The position numbers were made by a program, and so were the translations under genes. From [Phialemoniopsis] sp. UDSM-2020 (taxonomy: Eukaryota; Ascomycota; Sordariomycetes; Thyridiales; Thyridiaceae), in NCBI GenBank assembly GCA_018873225.1, contig JAEILZ010000004.1, forward strand, positions 4,464,001 to 4,528,000: DNA of 64,000 bases, in the 5' to 3' direction. Every line of letters begins with the position of its first letter. Position 1 is the stretch's first letter. The notes under the pieces are model-generated. The model had not been told where the DNA came from and did no database searches. It worked only from the letters and a program-made list of their open reading frames with translations. Below are positions 22,014 through 34,337 of this stretch, in pieces.

Positions 22014-22437
22014 GGAGCGTGCATCATTGGTTGATGTGGACGGGAAGAAGGCAGTCAGGTTGCCCATGGATAGAATACGTTGGGGGAACACTTCAAGGTC
22101 ACAACCTCATATTCATGTTCAACGAGTGATGGTCCCTTACAGAGGGTTCGCCAAGCACAGCTGTTTCTTTCTAGAGAGCATGGACGTTATTGCAATGTGA
22201 AGTTTGAGGCATGGCATTCATCATATACATGGCATACAATCAAAAACTTGTTCCTGTCCCACGACACAACTGTACCGTATGCTCTGTCGACTGATCTTCG
22301 AAAGTACTGCGACTCCACAACGTGAACACTAGCAACCATACCATGGTGCTCCGCTTGTACGAGGTGCATAAGTTCTAATAACGGCCTCTTCCCTCAGCCA
22401 ATGAGAGCCACCAATTGGTGGTACCGGTTTCACAACC
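22014..22437. other. intergenic, no gene seen
   Basis: The 3' flank of the GPI-protein gene up to the tRNA. No supported coding frame. Confidence 0.5.
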
Positions 22438-22509
22438 GGGGATATGGTCTAGTGGTATGACATTCCCTTAGCATGGGAAAGGTGTTGGGTTCGATTCCCA
22501 ATTTCTCCA
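22438..22509 (+). tRNA. tRNA-Ala (anticodon AGC)
   Basis: A 72-nt cloverleaf without intron. The A-box region is TGGTCTAGTGG and the B-box GGTTCGATTCC. The anticodon arm TTCCC-TTAGCAT-GGGAA has AGC in the loop, giving Ala. The T arm TTGGG/CCCAA is fully paired. The acceptor stem GGGGATA/TTTCTCC has one T-T mismatch and one G-T pair, so the gene is slightly diverged. The D-arm (GGTCTAGTGGTAT) resembles fungal tRNA-Pro genes, but the anticodon reads Ala. Confidence 0.85.
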
Positions 22510-23487
22510 AACTCTCATTTTTTGCTTTTGCTGTTTCTATCGGAATCTCGATTCGTGTCGCATAGGGACCAGATTGTCTTGCTTTTTGTCACATGCATCA
22601 TTTGGCTTGCTCAGCGGTCGTTGGGCATATGACGGCATCGCCGAGTTGTACAAGTGAACGTGGTTCTCCATTGCCCGTGGGATCTTCTGGCAGAACGGTC
22701 GAGTTGAAATGTGACCGTGAAAGTGATCGCTTTGAACGACACGACACGATGGCATACAAGGCGGTCAAAACTTTATAAATGGTTTGAATTGTTTTTATCT
22801 GTAGGCTGCTACGATAAAGTAAGTTGGCCCAAGATTGCAGTAGAGATCTTCCCTTCCCAGCAGAGCGGATATCCTACAGAGCGCGCGTTGCTGTCCCCTG
22901 ACGGCGGTGCGCGGGGTGCTTGTCGCTGCTGCTCTGTTTTCCCTCCTTCAGAAACGCCTGCGGTATCTAAAGTAATGCGATGCTTCGATCGGGTGACAAA
23001 TGAAGAAGAGACGAAGAAAGAATGCCTTCCGAAAGGGGCGGTCGATTTGGCGGCCCCTTGAACCCAAGTAATGCAGTAAAAGGAGACGAGTTGGAACATG
23101 GTATCTCGCTCTCTCAATCCAAAAAGCCCGCCCTCAGTCGTATCAGCCGGTCTTCTTTCCCCTTCTCTATTCTTCGTACACATGTGTGCGTCTCTCCGGA
23201 TACGACTCGTGGTATCATCCCGTCTCTTTTGGCTGTCGACTGGCATGCATCCTTTTCTCTATGCAAAAAAGATATTGTAAAAAAAATGTTGAATCATTCG
23301 TTAGAACCTGTCGTTGAGGTTGCTCAATGCTTTGGTGCGACGTTGACTAAAAATTGACACGCGTCCCATGGTATATATCGCGTGTGATAATTGCATCGCT
23401 TGGTTGCTGTTCGCTCTCGCTCGATCGCTTTTGTGCACCCTCTTCTCACTCGCTTATCTCTCCCCCTGTATCGCCTCACGGGGCGAT
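22510..23487. other. intergenic, no gene seen
   Basis: Between the tRNA and the 3' end of KGD4. Overlapping frames on both strands have no recognisable domain; part may be KGD4 3'-UTR. Confidence 0.45.
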
Positions 23488-23972
23488 TCAAGCGAAGAGA
23501 GTAGCGCCGCCGGTCTCGACCGCCTCGATCTCGGCGAGGGAGATGGGAGCCCTCTGGAAGCGTGCGGGGAGCTGGCTGCGGTCAAAGAACATGCCCTTGG
23601 GGGCCTCGACAGCGCCGAGCTGGGCGCCGCTGGCACCGCCGACGCCCGACTCCTCGAGGGAGCGGAAGCTCTTGCGCAGGGGGCCGTGCTGCTGGGCGGC
23701 ATCGCGGTAGGAGCTGAAGGAGGAGTGGGAGGAGCCCGAGGTGAAGCTGGAGGGGAGAGAGTGGGTAGGGCTGGCGGGGTGAGGCTGAGGAGCGTGGTCG
23801 ACAGCGGCTGGGCAATCGGTCAGTCATCGGTTGTTCCCTTTCTTCGAATGCAGTTTGCTGGGGAAGCAGGGGCTCTCTACTCACAGGGAATGCTTCGCTT
23901 GCCGACAAACTTGATGAGAGGGGTGCGCTCGGCGTGGGCAGCAGCCTGGCGGAGAGCCTTGGTCGCAAACAT
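23488..23972 (-). CDS. KGD4: alpha-ketoglutarate dehydrogenase subunit 4 (Kgd4/Ymr31)
   Basis: Two exons (23885-23972, 23488-23807) and a 77-bp intron give 135 residues. The N-terminus MFATKALRQAAAHAERTPLI is a basic amphipathic mitochondrial presequence, directly followed by the family motif KFVGKRSIP. The middle is a low-complexity Ser/His/Pro linker. The C-terminus SQLPARFQRAPISLAEIEAVETGGA is the hallmark of Kgd4/Ymr31 (MRPS36 in animals), formerly called a small mitoribosomal protein. It is now known to tether the E3 subunit to the E1-E2 core of the 2-oxoglutarate dehydrogenase complex in the mitochondrial matrix. Both ends of the family are seen and the length is usual, so the call is confident. 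Confidence 0.92.
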
Positions 23973-26900
23973 TGTTGCGGATTGGTGTGAGGTGGTGAGA
24001 TTTGTCTGGGGGGTTGTTTTGCTGCCTGGGCGGGAGATTATTCTCTAGCTTCGGGGTGTGGTGGTGCTAGATGGACTACGGCGAACTGGGCAGTCGACGT
24101 AGAGGCGTTGTGATTTTTTGTGCGAACTGGATTTCGGTGTTGTTGTTTTTCGTAGATGATCGAGGTCGTAATGTAGGCGAGTGGTTGGTTGTGTTGATGG
24201 GATGAAGAAGAGGAGGAGGAGGAGGGTGGAAGAGCAGAAAAAGGTGGCAGCGACGGGGTTTTTTCACAAGCTCGAGCTCCTCTTGCGGATTCGGGATGGA
24301 TTGGAAGGGTCGGCTTTGGCGTTTTTCGGGGGGCCGAGTCTTGCAGTAAGCTCAGCCCAGTGGGAGGTACATGCACCCGTGGGACATTACTGCAGGGGTC
24401 CAGCGTAGGGCCACACCAAGCTCCAGGTACCTTTGGGCGATCTGGCGTTAGTGCAAACCCCGTTCCGAGGGCCGGAAGGAACTGAAGCAGACACAGAAAA
24501 AGATAAACTTGCAGACTACACCACTGAATTACAACATCCAACGCGCCCGGCCAATCACAGCCCGCCGCTTTGCATCTGATGGCGCGGGGTGCGTCGTTGA
24601 ATCTCTTGTCAAGTCTGTTCCATCCGTCCAAGATGGGCTCATCTTCAGCCCATTTTCTACAAGTGCTCTCCACTCACACTCGAACTCACACTTGCTCCAT
24701 ACTGCACTCTTCCATCCTTCCTTGGGTGGTGGTGACACGCACACGTCGTCGCGGGAGGAGCTCCCACGTTCCCATCTCAAACAAACTCACCGTCCCCGTC
24801 GCCCATTATCAATCTCCTCCCTTCCCCGAAACCCCACCTTTTGCCGCTTCTGGAAAAAGGGCTGAGAAAGTCATCCTCAAGACTCCTTGAAATCAAGGAG
24901 GAATTAATCATCACATCAAGAACACTTGTAGATCCCTCAGGAAGCTAGGAAGATGGCGACATTCTCCCCCCTCCCTCCGCAAAGTCCGGAGCAGCGCTAC
25001 GCTACACCATCTTCCCCAGCTCCGAGAACACCAGCCCACCAATCCATCAAAATTGTAACACTGTAGATTGATGGATGGGCTGACTTGACAGGCTCTCTTG
25101 TTCAACCCCGCAACTCTCCGGTGCTGCTGTGAAACGCCAGATCGAACGACCGTTCCGGGCCAGGCTGCCCTTGATCGAGCCACCGTACTGTCGAAGCCGG
25201 CCTCTTGAGCTCTTGGCTCTCCGGTCGTCTCGACTCTCCGGCAGCTCTTGGACGTGCAGTAGCGTGTACAGTAAATGTTGCTTGATTCCAGCCCAACAAT
25301 CCATGTGAAGAACCTACCACGTCAACGGCCTCTCTGCTCCATATCTCCGTGCCGCAATCCTGCGCTGCATCCATGGTATGCTGGTATGCCACCCCCGCTT
25401 TCCCCAAAATAGGTGGTTGCAATTGCGACATCGCGTCTCGTCTCGTCCAAGTCGGGCCACAGGATTGGACCAAGTCAAAAAGAGAGACCAGACAGCGCCC
25501 TCCTCCGGTCCTCGCCCCAGCTCGCGCGCATGTGGGCGCGGGGCCTGCACGATCGCCAGCCCTCCCGTAGTGGCCTCGGACAGGGAACCCGAGTCCACCA
25601 AAAGTGCTGGTTTTGCAGGTGCTTGGCGGGTGTCGCCGATATCGCCCTAAAATCGCCTGATGTGCTAGCTTCAGGGCTCCAAACCCATGGAAAAATCGAC
25701 GGGTCCTAGTCTTGGCCACCGCATACCGCCGGAAAACCCGTCTGTCTCACAACAAATTTGAGAGCAAGAAACACTTTCAGAGCAAAGCCAGAATTCGAGA
25801 GCAAGTAGCGCCGGAGACCGTATTAGCGTCCAACAGGCAACAATTGTGCCATCTTGCTAGGGAATTTCGTTGTTCCCACCAAGCCTGTGTCGTCATCAGC
25901 CTCCGATTGACTGAAATCAAACTCCTCGATATGCCCGAGATGAAATGACCTGGGGACATCCATGGCTGATCAATGGGCTTCAGCGGCCGATTCATACCGG
26001 GATTTGAGCAGCAACCCTATGACGTAGAAAGGTTGTTCCTCCTCAGGTCGTGATGTATCCGGTCTTCAACACAGCACCGGCAGAACAGACAGTTCCCTCT
26101 CCGAGGCGCTCCGATATTTTCACCGTGAGATCGCTGGAAGTGCCATTAAGTCCCTGTGCCCTAATGCTTGTGTTCTCCGTTTGTCGGCTGCTAGAATACC
26201 GTCCCGTCACGGCCGGGGTCTAGTAGATTTGAAGGCCTTTTTGGCCTCGGCGGAGGTGACCATCTGCCTCTGCAACCCGTTAAGCAAAGCCCATTGCCCC
26301 GCGGGCGAACCTTATGTATGCTAGGGCTGTTCTAATCTACGTTGTTGAGCCAGCCAAAATACTTTCCGCGCCGGTGGTGATCGAACATGCCCTTATACCA
26401 TCTTCTTCTGCTCCAAGCTGTTGCCTACATCGTTCTGTGGCACGCCTCTGTCATTTATCATCCGAAATGAGTTAGATTGGGATTCCCGATCTATTATCGA
26501 AGCTTGCTGGGCATTTCCCCAGTACCCAGCCTAGGCCCGACAAGGTTGAGAAATAGCCAGCAGCCATTGGATTCAACCGAGGTTCGCAGCCGTTGTTCTA
26601 GCATCATCTTGATAAGTATATTGACTAGGTCTATGGCTTTGTAATGGACGAAAAGCAGCTCTGGCTTCCAAAACCCAGTGTATGCGACAAGGTCCGAATG
26701 CAGGCGTTGTCTAGTAGGCACTTGATAAGAGCATCTGCAACCGTAGGTCTTGTTTCTCCCTCTCACATCTCAGACGAATTCCACGAACACAGAAATTGCA
26801 CGAACTGCGGCCTTGTGTCGATACATCATAGGAATGCTCAATACTCGTGCTCCAGCAGCAGCTACTATGATAAGGGGCGAGAGTCCGGATAGTACGTCTA

Positions 26901-29900
26901 CAACCCTGACCGGTCATGACAAATTCTCCGAGGTATGTTGACGATGATAAGAGTGACAAGACATTTAGCCTTTTGGCCAGTCCCGAGGCCAGCATCTGAG
27001 CTTCTTATATTTGACCCGAAGGCTACGAACTGCACAGAGTATCTACGATATCTCTGGATCGACATATGTTGACTCCCTACCAATGGCGACATCATATCCT
27101 CTATGCTTGACTCCTGCTCGAGACAAAGAGAACAAAGTTCCGTGTCTTTGGAAACATAATCTGCGTCCAGCGTGCGCTCGTGAAACTTTCGGGTGCAAGT
27201 GGCGATCTTGTCCTATATCAGAGACCGCACATGCTGTCTCACCACTGACATCATGAGGCTGTGTTGGCATCCTCAGACGTAAAAGGCTGACTCCGTCCGT
27301 TATTCGCAAGCTCGCAACTGAGATCATGCCAACACGACGCCTCGTTCATCATATCCAAAAACACCTTAAGATGGTTGCCACTGCGATCAGAATAAAGTGG
27401 TCGTCGACACTGTCAATCATCATTCGAGTCCAGTCTGGTTGGACAACTAGATCTGACCCGGATGGATGGCCGATGAGCAAATGAGCTCAAGATCCCGTGG
27501 ATCATAGATCAAAACATCATGATCTTTTTTCCTGAAGATGAGTTCTCGGAAACTTGTGGTCAGCAAACTGCTCCTGTTGGGAGCGCTGTGTTCAAGAGGG
27601 TGTCCAGGTCAGAGTCCTTTCGGGGCCGAAACTTCACGCTGCGTGAAAACATCTGACTGACTGACCGGCTGCATTCCCCACGCGCTTGCTCGTTCACGAG
27701 ATTCATGTAAGAAAGTAGTACTAACCTTCGACAGGGAATCCCGGTCCACGATATCCTCGACTCAGTGCTTGCGAAAGAACACGGCTGCTCATACTCGTCG
27801 TCACTGGCGGGCGCGTGTTCGCCCGGCTCGCAGTGGTGGTTCGCCTGACTACAAGGATAAACCATGGAAGAGTCCCGGGACACTCATACTAGCGCTACCA
27901 TGCGGCTCCGAAATGCCTGATCCATCTGCCTCCGATTGCTGCTTTCACCCGGCAAATTCGTGGAAACAGATCGAGGAATACATGGAGCCCCCGATTCACA
28001 ACAACGAGCATCGATGAGGCAGTGTCGTGACTCGGCCTCTCCGTGAAAGAAGACTGGTCATGCCCGGGTGCGGACCGAGAGGCTTGTTTGACTTACGAGA
28101 TTGTCGCCATCTCAAGGATATCAGCCAACAGAAATCCTCATTATGAGACCCCGTCACGGCGTCGGAAAGTGCAAGCTGTATGTCTCTGCAGCTTCCCCCT
28201 TTTGGCAAACGAGGACAAATAGTGTCCTGCAGACGGCCTCTACCAATGTTCCCCGGAAGACAAGGATGTCCTCTCCCTGCCAAGGACAATCGTGACAGGT
28301 GGCTAATCACTTGGTCGCACGGAGCCGGGGATGCGTCTCTGAGCCAGTCGTGATCTGTGATCATGCCTGCATGTTTCCAAAACACGGAGACGCCCTTTAC
28401 GCTCCCCGGCAGTTGAATCACGGCAGTGCTCGATGAAAGAGACCGTCACATTGACTATGTCATGATAGCGCCTGACCGCTTCTTCGAAGCCAACAGAATC
28501 GGGGAAGTGGCTGGCTGGAGACCGTTGATCCAAGCTGGCTCAGCCGCAGGGCAAACGGCCAGCCCTAGCTTCATTCGGTGTGCCAGGGGTTGTGTTGGCC
28601 TGGGCCATGCTGCGTGGCTTGCGAGGAGAGGTTGACTGGGCGTTAGCGCCTCAAAGATCGTCCCCCTTTGAGGCCACTCGACCCCATGTTTGTCGCCCTA
28701 TAAGGCATGCAAGGAGCCGCCCGCTCGGGAGCGTTGGATCATGAAGTTTTGTTCGGGCTTGGTCACAAGAGCGTGCACACCCGAGTCTCTTCCAAATCAA
28801 GAGCCTGGGCAGCCAGCGACAATGCGACGCCTCCTCTCGTAAATAGCAATTAAATCTATTACCACGAAAACGCCTCTTTGCATATGGCCCAATGCGCTGA
28901 TTCTGACGGTGGAATGATACGATGAGAATTGCTCGTCTGACACAAAAAGCAATCTCAGTGGCTGGGACAGACCAGGGCAACGAGCTGCGCTGCTGCACTG
29001 CGCTAATTGTTCCGGCACTGTCTGCATCAAGGTCTTCATCCAATGCTACAGGATCTGGGTGCCATTTTCATGGTAATGTGTGGAAGCACCGAGCACACGT
29101 CGGTCAGCATTTCCATATCACTGACATCCGACAAGCGGTGGTTCTTGTCCGGGTGCAACTCCCAGCCTGATTCTTTGCTTTCCAGAAAGGTGGTTTGCCC
29201 TCTGTTACACGACACCCGCGGAGGATGGAGGCTCATAATTCTTCAATCAGACTGTGTCGCAGCCTGTTTACTGCTACACAGCTTGAATGGGGTGTGCTTG
29301 TGCTCCCATAAAACCTCCAACGGCATTGCACCTCCACACCTCACACCTTGTGGAAGCCCACAGGGCAATAAAATATGATGCTCAATGATGGAAACACACG
29401 CTTATGCACTGGGAACCGAGCGCCTGCATCGTGAAAGATCAGGTTTTTTGATCCCCGCTCAGCAAAAGAAACCCATTCGGACCGTCCACTCCGTCCCTCA
29501 TCTGTTTCCCATTGGACAGCGGTCAAGGATCTGCAACTTGTCCGCGTAGACTTGCACGAGAAGACAAGTCCCAGGGGCACCACGTCTGAGCAGTTGAAAG
29601 CAGCCCATCCAGTCTTTTGAGTGGCTGAACCGGGTCTCTGTGACGATTCTTAGCCGCGTTTGGCCCGTCCCATGCACGTTGCAGGGGCACAACACAAGAT
29701 ACACGCCCCCGGGTCCGGGGTTGCAGCGATTGGCAGGGCAGACATGCAATACTTGGCCGATCACTATCTAAAGAGGAAATCTGCCGCATCAGCAAAAAGA
29801 GTCAAAGTCAGCCGCAGTCCTGCGTTGTACGTCAAAGCTGCACATCGTCGGATATTCCTTGCCTGAGGCAATGGTTTGAGTTTTGAACATCCATCGTTGC

Positions 29901-31487
29901 TTCAGTATGTCTGTTCTCTTCTTGATTACTTTGTGCGTACAAGGCAAGTGACTAGGTGAGGTAACCCCGAAGTGTGTCGGGAAAAAGAAAATAACGGGCC
30001 GTCATTCATTTGCCTGGTGAACCAAGTCGAGTCGAAGTGATGACCCGCTCATTCACCCGACAAGATCGTGAAGAACATGACATTGCATCATGTTTGTGTA
30101 TGAGGTAGGGTTACATTTCAGCTACATGTGCGGGATATCTACGATGTTAATCTTGCATTCCGCCTGGGACATATTCACATGTACCAGGTGTATGGAGTGA
30201 TGTGCATGTGGTCTCGGCGCCCATCCATACCTGATTTGTGCCATCTCAGGCACGCTTTCCTGCTTCGACTCGGCTCATGACTTGGCATCTTGTACACCAC
30301 TCGCCCTTGCGAACGTCTGGGTTTGGTCTTAGTCTCAGGAGACTAGTGACTGCCGAGACAAGACTCGGTCTCGAGGGATGTCATGTTCGTGACATCCTAT
30401 CGGCTCCCAAGTTTGTTTGCTTTGTCTTCTCTAGTCAATACAATTGCCGATCACACTCTCCACTTAGTCACCTACAGTCCCGAAACACTGGAGGCCGGCA
30501 CATCCCGTTGCATGGGCCCTAAAGTCAAGCGAAGGAGAAAAGCCTGGGGCAAGGAGACGGTGCCTGACAATCCTTTGACCAATCCCCACCCCCAGCTCGC
30601 GGTGTGAAGAGACATATGGGACCGCCCGCAGTTACTACCCGGGTGCCAGCATAAAGCCATCCAGGCTTTCAAATCATGAGAGACCCCGATAGATAGAGAA
30701 GAGCAGTCTCTTCCGCGCCACAGCCGTCATCATGCTGCCCCCTTGAAGGCTTTTTAGGCCGTGTAGCCAACTGATATTGCACAGAAGCGTGACGGCTCTG
30801 CCTCTGACGTATATGGCTTCTGAGCCGCCGACTTTCGGGCTTGATTCCTGCTCTTTATTCAATGTATCTTGAATGCCTCAAGGGGATACTGTCCCGGCCT
30901 CATCAAGCGGGCAACGGTCTGGAGTATGTAGTTGTGGGTTTGCAAAGGATGGACAACGCACGTCGACCGCCGACTCGGCCTTGTTAGTCGCAGGGTGGAG
31001 CGTGGTGGTGGAGATATGCATGATTTGAGCCGTCTTCCTGATGATCTTCATCCTGAACTTCCTCATCAAGATGATTGAGGTCCCAGAGCCAAACGGCTAG
31101 CATACTACATGGCCAACACGCATCCCTGGGGTCGTGACACAGACCATTGAGGCAGTCATCGACAGGATCCTGTTGACGCTCATTGGTTCATTGCCTTGGA
31201 CACTCGGAACTGGGGATCATGTTGTGGAAATAGTTACGTCGATCACCATGAGGCATCGACGACGACTCTTGGAAGGGCGTTAAGGACCTCAACTTCCACT
31301 CGATCCCCAGCCCTCGTGATGAGACAAGAAAGTCTATATAAACCCCCTTCCTCTCCCGCCTTGACTGTTCAATCTTCTCTCTCCTCATCCAGCATCAGCA
31401 TCAGCATCCAGCACTCCAAACCAAACCAACCTTTCAAAACATCATCTTCACTTCTCTCTTCGAAGTCATACTTCTCCCAAACTCAAA
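23973..31487. other. 7.5-kb stretch without recognisable genes
   Basis: The first few hundred bases are the KGD4 promoter, with a GGA/GAA-rich patch near 24201-24225 and CT-rich stretches near 24640-24850. Beyond that, frames are short, overlap on both strands and break without splice signals. The longest is a 205-codon minus frame at 25102-25719 with no domain. Base composition looks balanced and not AT-rich, so strong repeat-induced point mutation is not evident. The last 150 bp are the hydrophobin promoter. Unrecognised lineage-specific genes or non-coding RNAs cannot be excluded. Confidence 0.45.
31335..31342 (+). promoter_or_regulatory. TATA box of hydrophobin gene
   Basis: TATATAAA lies 153 bp before the hydrophobin ATG. 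The leader between them has a run of CAGCAT/CAGCATC trinucleotide-like repeats (about 31391-31412) and C/A-rich sequence, typical of strongly expressed fungal genes. Confidence 0.6.
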
Positions 31488-31825
31488 ATGCAGTTCACCA
31501 AGATCTTCGCTATCCTCGCCACCGCCATGGCTGCCAACGCCGTTCCCACGGGCGGCTCGGGCGACTCCCCGACCTGCAGCGTCGAGAAGCCCGTCCAGGC
31601 CTGCTGCGACGGCCCTCTCGGCATCCTCTCCTGCACTGTCGTCTCCATCGTCGGTGTCCTCGGCGGTACCGGCGGCACTTGCAACAACAACGTCTACTGC
31701 TGCAAGAACAACGGCAACGCTGTGGTAAGTCATCAATGGGCCCAGTATTCCAGATCTTTCCCGCTGACAGTTCCCAGGGAACCCTCATCAACGTCAACCT
31801 GCTCAACTGCGCCAAGATCGGCTAA
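31488..31825 (+). CDS. hydrophobin (class I-like, short)
   Basis: Two exons (31488-31724, 31778-31825) and a 53-bp intron give 94 residues. The signal peptide is MQFTKIFAILATAMAANAVP. The mature part has the eight-cysteine hydrophobin order C-CC-C-C-CC-C. By count the spacings are 8, 8, 15, 5 and 17 residues. The C5-x5-CC step (CNNNVYCC) fits class I, while the 8-residue gap between CC and C4 is shorter than usual in class I, so it is near the intermediate group. The ending LINVNLLNCAKIG is common in Sordariomycete hydrophobins. Such proteins are secreted, assemble at air-water or hyphal surfaces and make spores and hyphae water-repellent. Confidence 0.9.
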
Positions 31826-32339
31826 ATGCGCTCATGTTGCGGGGGAGAAGCATCTTCGAGGGACACCTAGCTACCAATTCATTTTCACTCGGAGTCGAAG
31901 CGTATGGGACAACAAGGAGTCTGGAGCTGTTGCTGCTACTGCTGCTCTTGCGATGCCGTTGCTGCTTGTGGCCTTGTGGGGGATATCAATGCGCGGAAAT
32001 TCACTTCTACCTCTCTGCAAAAGTCCTGAGGCCTCGGGAAACCTGTCACTCGCTTAGTTCTTGCTTTCCAGCTTCTTTACTTTAGCTTACTTGATTTAAC
32101 TCGATTTATTCCTTAAAAGATGTTCGTGATAGAGAGCAACTAGCTAAAGAATGTGATCTTGATTAAAACGTTGTGAGATGCTATGTCTAGTCTATGGCGG
32201 ACAACGATTTATTATTGAAAACTCAATCTTATCTCCCTCTACAAACCGATATTGACAAGGAGCCTGCTGAACCAAGGAGTTCCAGCTAATGCAATGCCAG
32301 AGGAGATGACATTCATATCGTACGATGCCACAGGACACA
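31826..32339. other. intergenic between convergent genes
   Basis: 3' flanks of the hydrophobin and alpha/beta hydrolase genes. The + strand frame over 31834-32085 is Leu/Cys-rich by composition only. Confidence 0.5.
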
Positions 32340-33739
32340 TCAAGCCTTGGTGCAGTTCTTCGATTCATGTATGATATCCTCAAACCAATCGAGCAGGATT
32401 TGGTTCTGGTACACGGCCGCACCAGTAGCGCAATGCTCGCCTGCTCCGTCGATACCCTCAAAGTAGTGGTAGGTTGCTATGTCCCCGAGGTGATCCGCAA
32501 GGACTTTGCCCTGGCCGAGGAAGAACCCATCAAGCTGCGCATCCCCCACGAAAATGGGCGTCGTGATCTTACCCGTCAGTCCGGTCAGGTTGTAGGCTTG
32601 AGCCTTGCTCATGAACTCGAAGGGCGTCTCGGCTTTGAAGGACCATGAACCTTGCTCTGCGCCCCAGCGGAAAGAAGTTTCGCTCGAAGGGTCAGCGATG
32701 ACCTTGCTCATGATGGCGTTGAAAGTGTCGGCGTCACCAGAAGCGAAGATCTGTTTCAATTCGTCGGGGAGAAATCGGATGATGGACTGTCCAAAGTCGT
32801 AGATACCATCAATGGCCATCACTGCAGCTAGTCGGTGTTCAAACGCCGCAGCTCTTGGTACGAGATAACCGCCGAAAGAGAGGCCCAACAAAGCCATCGC
32901 ATCACCGTCAACCTCTGGTCGCTCGAGAGCGTAATCAACGACGGGAGTGACGACCTTCTCCCACTCCGGGATGAATCCGATGTTCTGCTCGCGCCGCACA
33001 GTTGGCTGCCCCGGACCTTCGAAGGAGATGAAGTTCATGCCACGCTGAAGTGCAGCCTGTCCGATGACGTGGTACATCTCCTCTTGGGAGCCATCGTAGC
33101 CGTTGCACGCGATCAAGGTCGGTCGGCGGCCGGGCAAGCCACTGCCGAAGAATATGGCGGGGATGTCGAAGCCGCCGTCCTTGGCATGCAGGGTAATGCG
33201 CTCACCCGGAACCGTCATCAAGGCCATGGCATCGTCGAAAGCAGAGAGCTGCTTCTCCCAGATGGTGTTGATGCGCGGATCGCTCCAGTTGCCGTGCAGG
33301 AAGAAGTCGGCCGACCGGTAGTAGCTCGACAGTTTGAAGAGTGTATTGCGGGCTGAGACTGGATGACGACGCGAGTCGATGGCACGGGCTTTCTCTTCGG
33401 TCCGAAGAGCGAGGTTGTTGAAGCCTTCGTAGAAGCTCTCGAAGTTGCCGGCCTCGATCTCTTTGGCGGCGACGAGGACCTCTCCGATGTCAGCTCCCTC
33501 GTATGGCGCCATTGACAGGACACGAAGGATCTCGAAGTGGAAGTCGGCATCGGTGCTTAGTTGAAACATGGGGTTTGCTGTTTCATTGTCTCTCTTGGAG
33601 TTGATATGGGGTTTGCTGGATGTTGGAACTGCAGACGCCTGCTGTCTTGTTAGCGAAGGCGATGTCCAGGGGCAGCTCCGGTCATTACCATGATGAGGTT
33701 GGCTGTGCTGAGTATTAGGGAGAAAGTTGAAGTTTTCAT
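32340..33739 (-). CDS. secreted alpha/beta hydrolase (FrsA/DUF1100-like)
   Basis: Two exons (33689-33739, 32340-33641) give 450 residues. The first exon encodes only the start of the signal peptide (MKTSTFSLILSTANLIM). It joins across a 47-bp intron, whose branch-like CTAAC lies just before the acceptor, to QASAVP, completing a normal cleavage site. An ATG within exon 2 would give a 409-residue version lacking the signal. The body has a helical cap, then GRRPTLIACNGYDGSQEEMY (oxyanion region), ISFEGPGQP, the nucleophile elbow LLGLSFGGYL (Ser272), an Asp in VGDAQLDGFF, and His in GAGEHCATGAA. This is the esterase/hydrolase group including 2,6-dihydropseudooxynicotine hydrolase and fungal polyketide transferases. 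Substrate is unknown. It lies convergent to the hydrophobin, beside a regulator and tailoring enzymes. Confidence 0.88.
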
Positions 33740-34337
33740 TTCTTTGTCTTTTGGATCGTAGTATATACTTTCACTTGAGGTTCTGATTTGGTGTTGCGAT
33801 ATGAATGAGTTTCTCCAGACAACAAGAGCAGATGGCAAGACCTTATTTATGTTCGAAGTACTGAGTGTTTCTGTAATCTGAGCCATCCTTGTGACCTTGA
33901 CGATGTTTCCGAGTGCGAGGCATGACGCGCGTTGATCTTATTTCGCAGTCAATTCGACGCGCACAAAGGCCGAGAGCAGCCCGAGAGCAAAGCGAGAGAG
34001 ATTCGAGGCGGAGATCAACTCAGCCCTACCAGCAACTCCACAACGCTCGGCTCGTTCTCGTTTAGATGGATCCCTCCCCGCAGACGACATGCAAGATCGG
34101 CGTACTTTGGCTTATTGACACACCCGCCCTCCCCCGCGAGCTACCTATGCCTTGTTGTTATTCTCATAACCGATCATGTCTATCCACGGTACTTTTGACT
34201 GTTTTGAACAGCCGTGCAGTAGCCAAGTGCGCAAGCCAATGGATGCGTTTGGCTTGCCATTCATGTGGCTTTATTCCAATGTATTGACAATCCATTTTCA
34301 AGAGAGTGCGACTGATCTACATTGCCCAGGTACCAGA
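33740..34337. other. intergenic, no gene seen
   Basis: Promoter of the alpha/beta hydrolase gene and 3' flank of the Zn2Cys6 gene. No supported frame. Confidence 0.5.

Noticed and set aside
24038..24673. 211-codon minus-strand frame upstream of KGD4
   Set aside because: Lies in the KGD4 promoter and leader, has a Ser/Pro run caused by a GGA/GAA-rich patch, no domain.
25102..25719. 205-codon minus-strand frame
   Set aside because: Composition is like random GC-rich translation, with no domain and overlapping + strand frames.
23973..31487. RIP-mutated transposon graveyard
   Set aside because: The sequence is not visibly AT-rich or TA-enriched and no transposase or terminal repeats were seen; not supported without a computed RIP index.
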